Shown here: piece by piece, positions 40,892 to 48,747 of the stretch
Numbering within the stretch: position 1 is the first letter of the stretch
How the letters are laid out: the number at the start of each line of letters is the position of its first letter
Assembly: GCF_018119395.1 (NCBI RefSeq)
Contig: NZ_JAGPWD010000032.1
Span: 1 to 64,000, forward strand
Length of the DNA stretch: 64,000 bases
DNA from: Massilia sp. ZL223
Lineage (GTDB): Bacteria > Pseudomonadota > Gammaproteobacteria > Burkholderiales > Burkholderiaceae_D
Reading direction: 5' to 3'
Position numbers and translations under genes: made by a program
The notes under the pieces: model-generated
Database searches by the model: none
What the model was told of the DNA's origin: nothing
The model's input: the letters and a program-made list of their open reading frames with translations, nothing else

Positions 40892-42649
40892 ATGAGTAAC
40901 GACAAGAATAACCCGGCAGCGGCAGGAAATCCGCTGTCGTCGAACTTTGTGCGCGCCATCGTCGAAAACGACCTGGCGGCCGGCACCCACAAGCGCGCGG
41001 GCCTGCCGCCCGTGATCACGCGCTTCCCGCCGGAGCCCAACGGCTACCTGCACGTGGGCCACGCCAAATCGATCTGCCTGAACTTCGGCCTGGCGCGCGA
41101 CTACGCGGGCCTGTGCCACCTGCGCTTCGACGACACCAATCCCGAGAAGGAAGAGCAGGAATACGTCGACACCATCATGGACAGCGTCAAGTGGCTCGGC
41201 TTCTCCTGGGAACAGGAAGGCAAGGAGCACCTGTACTACGCGTCGGACTATTTCGACAAGCTGTACGAGATGGCCGAGTACCTGATCAAGACCGGCAAGG
41301 CCTATGTCGACAGCCAGAGCGCCGAAGAGATGGCCAGGAACCGCGGCAATTTCGGTACGCCGGGCACCAACTCGCCCTTCCGTAACCGCCCGGTGGAAGA
41401 GTCGCTCCAGATCTTCCGCGACATGAAGGCCGGAAAGTACAAGGACGGCGAGCACATCCTGCGCGCCAAGATGAGCGAGGACGCGATGGCGTCCCCGATC
41501 ATGACCAACCGCGATCCGGCCCTGTACCGCATCCGCCATGCGCACCACCACCGCACCGGCGACAACTGGTGCATCTACCCGATGTACGACTACACGCATC
41601 CGATCTCGGACGCGCTGGAGAACATCACCCATTCGCTGTGCACCCTGGAGTTCACCGACCACCGCCCGTTCTACGACTGGCTGGTCGAAACCCTGGCCGA
41701 AGGCGGCTTCTTCCAGAAGCCGGTGCCGCGCCAGTACGAATTCGCGCGCCTGAACCTGACCTATGTGGTCACCTCCAAGCGCAAGCTGCGCTCGCTGGTG
41801 GACGACGGCATCGTCACCGGCTGGGACGACCCGCGCATGCCGACCATCGTCGGCCTGCGCCGCCGCGGCTACACGCCGGAATCGATCCAGCTGTTTTGCG
41901 AGCGCATCGGCGTCTCGAAGGCCGACGGCTGGATCGACATGAGCACCCTGGAAGGCGCCCTGCGCGACGACCTCGATCCGAAGGCGCCGCGCGCCATCGC
42001 CGTACTGCGTCCGCTCAAGCTCATCGTCGACAACTTCCCCGAAGGCGAGGCCCACGAGTGCACCTCGCCGGTCCACCCGCACCATCCTGAATGGGGCGTG
42101 CGCACCTTCCCGTTCACCCGCGAACTGTGGATCGAGCGCGAGGACTTCATGGAAGTGCCGACCAAGGGCTACTTCCGCTTCACTCCTCCGGTGGGCGACC
42201 AGCCGGGCGCGCGCGTGCGCCTGAAGTACGGCTATGTGGTCGAGTGCACCGGCTACGACAAGGATGCGGACGGCAACGTGACGGCCGTGCACGTGAAGTA
42301 CTTCGAGGATTCCAAGTCGGGCACGCCGGGCGCGGACAACTACAAGGTCAAGGGCAACATCACCTGGGTCAGCGCCGCCAGCGCGCTCGAGGCCGAAGTG
42401 CGCCTGTACGACCGCCTGTTCCTGGAACCGCAGCCGGACGCCGGCGGCAAGGACTTCAAGGCCGTGCTGAACCCGAACGCCCTCGAGACCATCACCGCCT
42501 ACCTGGAGCCGGGCCTGAAGGACGCGGTGGCCGACCAGCGCTTCCAGTTCGAGCGCCACGGCTACTTCGTCGCCGACCGCGTGGATTCGACGCCGGGCAA
42601 GCCGGTCTTCAATCGCGTGACCACGCTCAAGGACAGCTGGGCCAAATAA
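40892..42649 (+). CDS. glnS: glutaminyl-tRNA synthetase
   Basis: 585 residues. Class I synthetase charging tRNA-Gln. HIGH-type motif in FPPEPNGYLHVGHAKSI, then LRFDDTNPEKEEQEYVD and DYTHPISDALENITHSLCTLEF with the GlnRS/GluRS signature residues. VTSKRKLRSLVDDG is the KMSKS-like loop (MSKR in GluRS, SKRKL in GlnRS), followed by GWDDPRMPTIVGLRRRG and a C-terminal anticodon-binding beta barrel. A terminator follows 17 bases after the stop. Confidence 0.97.
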   Translation: MSNDKNNPAAAGNPLSSNFVRAIVENDLAAGTHKRAGLPPVITRFPPEPNGYLHVGHAKSICLNFGLARDYAGLCHLRFDDTNPEKEEQEYVDTIMDSVKWLGFSWEQEGKEHLYYASDYFDKLYEMAEYLIKTGKAYVDSQSAEEMARNRGNFGTPGTNSPFRNRPVEESLQIFRDMKAGKYKDGEHILRAKMSEDAMASPIMTNRDPALYRIRHAHHHRTGDNWCIYPMYDYTHPISDALENITHSLCTLEFTDHRPFYDWLVETLAEGGFFQKPVPRQYEFARLNLTYVVTSKRKLRSLVDDGIVTGWDDPRMPTIVGLRRRGYTPESIQLFCERIGVSKADGWIDMSTLEGALRDDLDPKAPRAIAVLRPLKLIVDNFPEGEAHECTSPVHPHHPEWGVRTFPFTRELWIEREDFMEVPTKGYFRFTPPVGDQPGARVRLKYGYVVECTGYDKDADGNVTAVHVKYFEDSKSGTPGADNYKVKGNITWVSAASALEAEVRLYDRLFLEPQPDAGGKDFKAVLNPNALETITAYLEPGLKDAVADQRFQFERHGYFVADRVDSTPGKPVFNRVTTLKDSWAK

Positions 42650-42666
42650 GGGCCAGCTTCCCCGAT

Positions 42667-42693
42667 AAAGACCGCTGCGGCGGTCTTTTTTTT
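42667..42693 (+). terminator. Rho-independent terminator of glnS
   Basis: AAAGACCGC, loop TGCG, GCGGTCTTT followed by T-rich sequence: a 9-bp perfect stem with eight T in all. Confidence 0.92.
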
Positions 42694-42890
42694 GCCCTTT
42701 CCGCATCGTCCGCCCGTGCGAAACGCCGCTATAGCACCGCACGCCCGTGCATAACAGGCAACATACGTTGTATTTCTACAAAACCTGTCATTTTTGCTAG
42801 GTATCATACGTAATGACATTGCTTAGCGTAACAATATTGACGCGCCGCACTAACTGCGAAGCGCGCATGTTTCGCTTCAGGACCAGAACG

Positions 42891-44744
42891 ATGATGCCAG
42901 ACCGCCATCCCGCCGGAATGTTCGCCAACCCGGCAACCCTGCTGACGGGAGCGCTGCTGTCGCTGCTCGTCGGCGCCGGCGCCCACCTGGCCACCTCCGA
43001 AGCGATCGAGAGCGACGCCAGCACCCGCTTCCGCACCATGGCGCGCGCGGCCCAGTACACCATCGATGCCCGCATCAAGAGCTATAGCGACCTTCTGCGC
43101 GGGACGGCCGGGCTGTTTCGCGCCAGCGAATACACCAGCGCCGACGAGTTCCGCCAGTACGTCGAGCAGCTCGACATCGAACGCAACTTTCCCGGCATCG
43201 AGGTGATCAATTACGCGCGCACGGTGCACGCCGACGGCCTCGCCGAGCTCGACCGCGAGCTGCGCGCACGCATGCGCATGCTCGGCATCCAGGGCGACGC
43301 CGCGCCGCTGGTTCCCCTGCCCGGCCGCGACACCTATACCGTGCTGGTCTACATCGAACCGCGCTCCCGCCCTTCGCTCGAAAAGCTCGGCATGGACCTG
43401 GAAGCGCGCGGCTACACGCGCCAGGTGCTGGCCCATGCGCGCGACGCCAACATCCTGAGCGCCTCGGGCACGCGCATCGCGCTCCAGCCCGGACCGAACC
43501 AGAGCAGCCAGGCGCTGCGCATGCCGGTCTACCGCATCGGCATGCCGACCGGCACCGTGGCCGAACGCCGCCTGGCCTACATGGGCTCGGCCGGTATCGG
43601 CTTCAGCGTGGCCCGGCTGATGGGCGGCATCCTGGACGAATTCCCGGTGAAGGGCACGCGCCTGGTGGTCACCGACCTGACCGAGGTGCCGCCCGAGCCG
43701 GGCGAAGCGCCGCCGCGCGCCATTCTCTACGACAGCCAGGCCACGGCCAGGGACCCGCACCCGGCGCTGCCGCCGGAAGACGCCAGCGTGTTCTCGGCCA
43801 GCCTGCCGATCGAGTTCAACCAGCGCCTGTGGCGGGCCGACTTCAGCATTCCCCGCTCCGCGCTCTACACCAGCTTCGACATCTATTACCCGTGGCTGGC
43901 CGCTTTCGCCGGCTTCATGAGCACGGCCCTGCTGTACGCGCTGTTCCAGACCATGGCCTTCTCGCGCCGCAACGCCCTGCGCATGGCCGAGGACATGACG
44001 CGCGAGCTGCGGGCCAGCCAGGCCAAGCTGCAGGCCAGCCACGAGAAGCTGCGCCTGCTGGCGGCGCACGCGGAACAGATCAAGGAAGGCGAACGCAAGC
44101 GCATCGCGCGCGAGATCCACGACGACCTGGCGCAAAGCCTGCTGGCGCTGAAGATCGAGGCCGAATTCCTGGCCAACCGCACCCGGGGCGGCCACAAGCG
44201 CCTGCATGCGCGCGCCGACGCCACGGTGCGCCAGATCGACGTCACCATCCGCAGCGTGCGCCAGATCATCAACGACCTGCGGCCCAACGTGCTCGACCTG
44301 GGCCTGAGCGCGGCGGTCGACTGGCAGGTGGCGGACTTCGCGCGCCGCACCGGCATCGCCTGCGAGCTGGTGGACGACGACGGCGACTACCGCATCGACG
44401 ACCACTGCGCCACCGCCTTCTTCCGCATCCTGCAGGAATCGCTCAACAACGTGGCGCGCCACGCCCACGCCACCCGGGTCTGGATCGATTTGCGCCAGCA
44501 CGCCGACATGCTCACCATGACCATCCGCGACAACGGCGTCGGCATGCAGCCTGGCAGCCGCAACCGCAACGGCTCCTTCGGCCTGGTCGGGATCGAGGAA
44601 AGGGTCGGCATCCTGGGCGGCTCGTTCTCGGTCAGCAGCGGCCCGGAGACCGGGACCACGATCGTCGTCACGATCCCCGTTACCGGGCCCATCGCGCCCG
44701 CCCAGGACGGCATCCGCGCCGCCTCGGTCGCCGTGGCCGCCTAA
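42891..44744 (+). CDS. CHASE-domain sensor histidine kinase (NarX/LiaS type)
   Basis: 617 residues. TM1 (about 17-37), a periplasmic CHASE domain (about 55-285; FRTMARAAQYTIDARIKSYSDLLRGTAGLF, FPGIEVINYA), TM2 (about 325-350), a coiled linker, then HisKA_3 (GERKRIAREIHDDLAQSLLALK with the phospho-His) and HATPase (FFRILQESLNNVARHA, IRDNGVGM, GSFGLVGIEERVGILGG). CHASE domains sense small ligands outside the membrane. No LuxR-type response regulator is adjacent, so the kinase is orphan here. ATG 42891 follows CAGGA; ATG 42813 is in frame but lacks a ribosome site. Confidence 0.9.
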   Translation: MMPDRHPAGMFANPATLLTGALLSLLVGAGAHLATSEAIESDASTRFRTMARAAQYTIDARIKSYSDLLRGTAGLFRASEYTSADEFRQYVEQLDIERNFPGIEVINYARTVHADGLAELDRELRARMRMLGIQGDAAPLVPLPGRDTYTVLVYIEPRSRPSLEKLGMDLEARGYTRQVLAHARDANILSASGTRIALQPGPNQSSQALRMPVYRIGMPTGTVAERRLAYMGSAGIGFSVARLMGGILDEFPVKGTRLVVTDLTEVPPEPGEAPPRAILYDSQATARDPHPALPPEDASVFSASLPIEFNQRLWRADFSIPRSALYTSFDIYYPWLAAFAGFMSTALLYALFQTMAFSRRNALRMAEDMTRELRASQAKLQASHEKLRLLAAHAEQIKEGERKRIAREIHDDLAQSLLALKIEAEFLANRTRGGHKRLHARADATVRQIDVTIRSVRQIINDLRPNVLDLGLSAAVDWQVADFARRTGIACELVDDDGDYRIDDHCATAFFRILQESLNNVARHAHATRVWIDLRQHADMLTMTIRDNGVGMQPGSRNRNGSFGLVGIEERVGILGGSFSVSSGPETGTTIVVTIPVTGPIAPAQDGIRAASVAVAA

Positions 44745-44797
44745 CGCAGAAATCATTCCGCTGGGCAGTTGTGGTTGAAAAATCACATCAATCAATG

Positions 44798-44813
44798 GTT
44801 GAGCAAGCTCAAC
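44798..44813. promoter_or_regulatory. 16-base near-perfect palindrome
   Basis: GTTGAGCAAGCTCAAC: 7-base arms around AA. It lies 54 bases after the kinase gene and 172 bases before the repeat-protein gene. It could be an operator or part of the kinase gene's 3' end. Confidence 0.35.
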
Positions 44814-44859
44814 ATTTCCACTGACTGCCCGCAGGAAAATGGTTATCGCTGTGAACGCT

Positions 44860-44879
44860 CAAGACGGCATGCCGTCTTG
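44860..44879. terminator. 20-base perfect palindrome, terminator or operator
   Basis: CAAGACGGCATGCCGTCTTG, a perfect palindrome followed by TTTCTCC. As RNA it folds to a stem with little loop. It lies between the kinase and the repeat-protein gene; an operator of the latter is as likely as a terminator. Confidence 0.4.
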
Positions 44880-44985
44880 TTTCTCCATCCATTCATGCAG
44901 GAGGATTATTCGCCTTACCCGCTTCAACCAAAACAGGGACCCAGCAGTATCCACCATCAAAATACTGACAACAGAGGTGAACACG

Positions 44986-45753
44986 ATGTCGACGAAAACT
45001 GAATTTGCAGCTTTTGAAGCACTTGACCTCACACCGATCAAGATGAAACTGATGCACGTGGAATCCGGCGAAGGCTGGTCCGAAGTGCGCGCCAACGCCG
45101 TCGAAGCGGAATACCGGCGCTACCTGTTCCTGATGAAGAAGTACCCGGACGAGCAGGCGTCGCCGACGGTCGACGTCGACACCTTCTGGCACTACCACAT
45201 CCTCGACACCATGAAGTACGCGCGCGACTGCGAGCAGGTGTTCGGCTACTTCCTGCACCACTATCCGTATGTCGGCATCGGCGAGCAGGCCGTCGAAGGC
45301 GAACAGGTGCGCGCCGGCGAACGCATGCGCGAACTGTACGCCGCCGAATTCGGCGCACCGGCCACGGGCCAGGAAGCCTGGTGCGCCTCGCCGGGCAAGC
45401 CGCTGATGGAAGCCGGCGATCCGGCCTGGTGCGCTGCGCCGGGCAAGGCCTTGAGCAAGGGCGGCGACGGCGCATGGTGTGCTTCGCCGGGCAAGGGCAG
45501 CGACAGCGCGTGGTGTGCTTCGCCGGGCAAGGGCAGCGACAGCGCATGGTGTGCTTCGCCGGGCAAGGGCAGCGACAGCGCGTGGTGCGCTTCGCCGGGC
45601 AAGGGCAGCGACACGGCATGGTGCGCGTCGCCGGGCAAGGTCTTGGCCGAAGCCGTCAAGACCGCGTGGTGTGCTTCCCCCGGCAAGGCAGTCGCCAGCG
45701 CGAACCAGACGGCCTGGTGCGCTTCGCCGGGCAAGGCGCAGCTCGCGGCCTGA
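44986..45753 (+). CDS. GRDP-like domain protein with nine AWCASPGK repeats
   Basis: 255 residues. The N-terminal ~120 residues resemble the glycine-rich-domain-protein (GRDP/DUF1399) fold: VESGEGWSEVRANAVEAEYRRYLFLMKKYP, then VDTFWHYHILDTMKYARDC and VFGYFLHHYPYVG. From Ala131 to the end, nine copies of A-W-C-A-(S/A)-P-G-K recur, separated by 4-9 variable residues; the central ones are exact 12-residue units (AWCASPGKGSDS). A leader-like domain followed by repeated Cys-containing cores resembles a multi-core RiPP precursor, but no modifying enzyme is adjacent, so a metal- or thiol-binding role is equally open. GAGGTGA precedes ATG 44986. Confidence 0.85.
   Translation: MSTKTEFAAFEALDLTPIKMKLMHVESGEGWSEVRANAVEAEYRRYLFLMKKYPDEQASPTVDVDTFWHYHILDTMKYARDCEQVFGYFLHHYPYVGIGEQAVEGEQVRAGERMRELYAAEFGAPATGQEAWCASPGKPLMEAGDPAWCAAPGKALSKGGDGAWCASPGKGSDSAWCASPGKGSDSAWCASPGKGSDSAWCASPGKGSDTAWCASPGKVLAEAVKTAWCASPGKAVASANQTAWCASPGKAQLAA
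45472..45615 (+). repeat. four tandem 36-bp repeats within the AWCASPGK gene
   Basis: Units at 45472, 45508, 45544 and 45580 are nearly identical (a few third-position changes and one S to T change). Outer repeats on both sides are more diverged. This points to recent in-frame expansion by slippage or recombination, keeping WCASPGK intact. Confidence 0.9.
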
Positions 45754-45767
45754 TTCCGCCATCCCTC

Positions 45768-45817
45768 CCCGCGGCCGGCACGGCGGACTTCGCTCCGCCG
45801 CCCGGCCGCGGGCGTTT
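45768..45817 (+). terminator. long GC hairpin after the repeat-protein gene
   Basis: CCCGCGGCCGG (45768-45778) pairs with CCGGCCGCGGG (45802-45812), with an inner 7-bp stem CGGCGGA/TCCGCCG, followed by CGTTTTC. Likely terminator for the repeat gene and possibly for the convergent small gene. Confidence 0.6.
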
Positions 45818-45824
45818 TCGGGCT

Positions 45825-46088
45825 TCAGGCCGGCGCGGAAGCGCCGTCGGCCTTGACCATCAGCGCGCGCAATTCGCGGATGCTGAACTCGCTCTCCTCG
45901 TGCATGCGCAACAGCAGCGTCGCGCCGATCGGCAGCGTGTTGTGGCGGATCTTGCTGATCACGGGCGGCGCGACTTCCAGCACGCGCGAGAGCGCGGCGT
46001 CGTTCTTCAGGCGCAGCTTGTCGATGATGGCGTCGAGGACGCGGTTGGGGTCGTACTGCGCATGGGGAGGCAGGCGGCGGATGGGCAT
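45825..46088 (-). CDS. small HTH-like protein
   Basis: 87 residues. The middle resembles a Cro/XRE-type HTH: NRVLDAIIDKLRLKNDAALSRVLEVAPPVISKIRHNTLPIG, followed by LLLRMHEESEFSIRELRAL. No more specific family recognised. Probable DNA-binding regulator. ATG 46088; the upstream 250 bases are AT-rich and likely hold its promoter. Confidence 0.7.
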   Translation of the reverse strand: MPIRRLPPHAQYDPNRVLDAIIDKLRLKNDAALSRVLEVAPPVISKIRHNTLPIGATLLLRMHEESEFSIRELRALMVKADGASAPA

Positions 46089-46344
46089 GGCGGCTCTTTC
46101 AGGAATATTATTAATTAATTAAATTCTTAGAATTCACAGCGAAAGTTAGAGCCTGACGCCAAAACGGCACCATTTATATGGCTTTTTTCGCGGAATGCGA
46201 AATCATACATACATTGCTTAACTTTTGCTCAAGACCGCATTTTTTTGCTGATGCGAATGGGCGTGAAGCGGCGCCGGCATGCGAAGCACGGCCGGGCTCA
46301 ATTGAAGGAAAGAATCGGCCGCGCGCGGCGGCCGGGAGGGAGGC

Positions 46345-46578
46345 TTACTTGCCGCGCTTGGGCTTGGCGAAGGCGCTTGCCTGGTACAGGGCGCGCGCAT
46401 CGGCGTGCGCGCGGTCGAGGGTGCGCATTTCCGGCTTGTCGTCGTGGGCAACGAAGTATCCGGCATCCTGGGCGTCGACCACGAGCTTGATCGCGGCGGC
46501 GTCGTCGAGATTGTATTTCTCGACGATCAGGGTGGTCACTTCGTCCAGGTAGGCTTCGTAGGTCATCGGCTTCTTCAT
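46345..46578 (-). CDS. conserved hypothetical 77-residue protein
   Basis: MKKPMTYEAYLDEVTTLIVEK start, then LDDAAAIKLVVDAQDAGYFVAHD and a basic end (FAKPKRGK). No family, membrane segment or cysteine. Ends the small group read leftward; it follows the epimerase gene by 6 bases and so is probably co-transcribed with it. Confidence 0.6.
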   Translation of the reverse strand: MKKPMTYEAYLDEVTTLIVEKYNLDDAAAIKLVVDAQDAGYFVAHDDKPEMRTLDRAHADARALYQASAFAKPKRGK

Positions 46579-46584
46579 AGGCCG

Positions 46585-47469
46585 CTATTGTACGGCCAGC
46601 CGCCGCAGCGCGGAAGCGACGTCGGGATAGCGCAGGCGCACTTTCAGCTCGCGCTTCATGCGCGTGTTGTCGAGCCGGCGCGATTCGGACATGAAGGACA
46701 GCAGCACCGGCGACACCACCTTCTCCAGTTCGGCGCGCGGCAGGCGCGGCGGATGCGGCAACCGGAACGCGTCGGCCACGGCGTCGAAGTACTCGCCCAT
46801 CTTCATGCGCGTGTCGTCCACCGCGTGATAGACCCGTCCCGGCCGGCCATGCAGCAGCGCCTGCAGCACGATGCGCGCCAGGTCGTCCGCGTGGATGTGG
46901 CTGGTGTACACATCCTCGTCGGCATGCAGCGCCGGGGTGCCCTGCTCCAGGCGCTTGAGCGGCAGCCGGTCCTGCGCATAGATGCCCGGCACGCGCAGGA
47001 TCGCCAGCTGCGCCCCGCTGGCCAGGGCCCAGGCGCGCAGCACGCGCTCGGCATCGACGCGGCGCAGTGCGCGCGCGTTGCGCGGCGCGACCGGACGCTG
47101 CTCGCCGACCAGCGCGCCGCCGCAATCGCCGTAGACGCCGCTGGTGCTGACGTAGACCATGCGCCTGACGCCGCCCAGCGCCGCGGCCAGGCGGCGCGTG
47201 CGCAGGTCCTGCGGTCCTTCCGGCTGGGGCGGCGCAAGGTGCAGCACCCAGGGCGCCAGATGGCGCAGGCGCGCCAGCGTGTGCGGGCGGTCGAGGTCGG
47301 CCACCACGGGTACGGCTCCGGCGGCGCGCAGGGCGGCGCGACGCTCCGGCTGGCTGGTCAGGGCGAACACGCGGAAGCGGCCGCGCAGCAGCGGCAGCAG
47401 GCGCATGCCGACGTCGCCGCAGCCCACGATGAGCAGGCGCGGAAGGTCGAAGGCGGCGGATCGGGGCAT
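46585..47469 (-). CDS. NAD-dependent epimerase/dehydratase (YeeZ-like SDR)
   Basis: 294 residues. Extended SDR fold: LLIVGCGDVGMRLLPLL at the N-terminus is the NAD-binding loop (GxGxxG form), with LHLAPPQPEGPQD, and VYVSTSGVYGDCGG at the active-site region. The typical Tyr-x3-Lys is absent: the position carries NARALRRVDAERVL. YeeZ-like members often lack it, so a catalytic role is uncertain. Substrate unknown. Confidence 0.82.
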   Translation of the reverse strand: MPRSAAFDLPRLLIVGCGDVGMRLLPLLRGRFRVFALTSQPERRAALRAAGAVPVVADLDRPHTLARLRHLAPWVLHLAPPQPEGPQDLRTRRLAAALGGVRRMVYVSTSGVYGDCGGALVGEQRPVAPRNARALRRVDAERVLRAWALASGAQLAILRVPGIYAQDRLPLKRLEQGTPALHADEDVYTSHIHADDLARIVLQALLHGRPGRVYHAVDDTRMKMGEYFDAVADAFRLPHPPRLPRAELEKVVSPVLLSFMSESRRLDNTRMKRELKVRLRYPDVASALRRLAVQ

Positions 47470-47633
47470 GGGTCGGAAGAATGCTTGGGCGGATCGGAGG
47501 CGGCTACTCTAGCACAGCGCCGGGCGCGGCGTTCCCCGGCCCCCGCAGGGGAGGTGTAGAATGGCGCCCTTACGCAGTAAAGCCCTATCAGATCAACAGC
47601 TTGCACCAGCAGGCGCATAACCGACGATATCGC

Positions 47634-48662
47634 ATGACCTACCAAGTTACCGTCCAGCCGAGCGGCCACCAGTTCACCTGCGAAGCCGACGAAACCGTCC
47701 TCGCCGCGGCCATCCGCGCCGGCATCGGCCTGCCCTATGGCTGCAAGAATGGCGCCTGCGGCTCGTGCAAGGGCAAGGTGCTCGAAGGCGCGGTGGAGCA
47801 CAAGCCGCACCAGCAGCGCGCCCTGAGCGACATCGAAAAGACCCAGGGCATGTCCCTGTTCTGCTGCGCGGTGCCGCAAGGCGACCTCGTGATCGAGGCG
47901 CGCGAAGTGGGCGGCAGCAGCGAGTACCCGGTGCGCAAGATGCCGACCCGGATCGCGGCCATCCGCAAGGCCGCGCCGGACGTCGCCATCGTCAGCCTGC
48001 AGCTGCCGGCCAATGAAGCGCTGGCCTACCGCGCCGGCCAGTACATCGAATTCCTGCTCAAGGACGGCAAGCGCCGCGCCTACAGCATCGGCAACGCGCC
48101 GTCCTTCGAAGGCCCGCTCGAACTTCACATCCGCCACCTGCCGGGCGGCCTGTTCACCGACCACGTGTTCGGCGCCATGAAAGAGCGCGACATCCTGCGC
48201 TTCGAAGGCCCGCTGGGCACCTTCTTCCTGCGCGAGGAATCCGACAAGCCGATCGTGCTGCTGGCCTCGGGCACCGGCTTCGCCCCGGTGAAGGCCCTGG
48301 TCGAGCACCTGATGCACCTGAAGTCGACCCGCCCGGTGCGCCTGTACTGGGGCGGCCGCCGTCCGCAAGACCTGTACATGGACGAATTGTGCCGCGCCTG
48401 GGAGACCACCCTGCCGGACTTCCGCTACGTGCCGGTGATCTCCGACGCGCTGCCTGAAGACAACTGGGAGGGCCGCACCGGCTACGTGCACGCGGCCGTG
48501 ATGCAGGACATCCGCGACCTGTCGGGCTGGCAGGTGTATGCCTGCGGCGCGCCCATCATGGTCGATTCGGCGCGGCGCGACTATTCGGCGCAATGCGGCC
48601 TGCCGGCGGACGAGTTCTACGCCGACGCCTTCACCTCGGAAGCCGACCTGGCCCAGCCTTGA
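47634..48662 (+). CDS. ferredoxin-NAD(P)H reductase (CDP-6-deoxy-delta-3,4-glucoseen reductase-like)
   Basis: 342 residues in three parts: a plant-type [2Fe-2S] domain (about 1-90; YGCKNGACGSCKGKVLEG and FCC), an FAD domain (RAYSIGNAPS), and an NAD domain (VLLASGTGFAPVKALVEHL, then YACGAPIMVD). This is the AscD/Fre-type electron carrier supplying radical or oxygenase enzymes. In betaproteobacteria such genes often stand alone as housekeeping reductases, so the sugar-deoxygenation name should not be taken as function. No deoxysugar genes adjoin it. Confidence 0.88.
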   Translation: MTYQVTVQPSGHQFTCEADETVLAAAIRAGIGLPYGCKNGACGSCKGKVLEGAVEHKPHQQRALSDIEKTQGMSLFCCAVPQGDLVIEAREVGGSSEYPVRKMPTRIAAIRKAAPDVAIVSLQLPANEALAYRAGQYIEFLLKDGKRRAYSIGNAPSFEGPLELHIRHLPGGLFTDHVFGAMKERDILRFEGPLGTFFLREESDKPIVLLASGTGFAPVKALVEHLMHLKSTRPVRLYWGGRRPQDLYMDELCRAWETTLPDFRYVPVISDALPEDNWEGRTGYVHAAVMQDIRDLSGWQVYACGAPIMVDSARRDYSAQCGLPADEFYADAFTSEADLAQP

Positions 48663-48747
48663 GCCGGGCGCCGGCCGGCGAGCGGCCGTGGATTGGGGCA
48701 GAATAGCGGGCTCGTCCCGCGTTCGCTGCCTCATTACCACCAATTCC

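Noticed and set aside
45472..45615. CRISPR-like array because of regular 36-bp units
   Set aside because: Units are contiguous with no unique spacers, lie in frame within a gene and encode AWCASPGKGSDS.
47634..48662. Naming the ferredoxin reductase as a deoxysugar pathway enzyme
   Set aside because: No other deoxysugar gene is near, and similar reductases serve general electron transfer.
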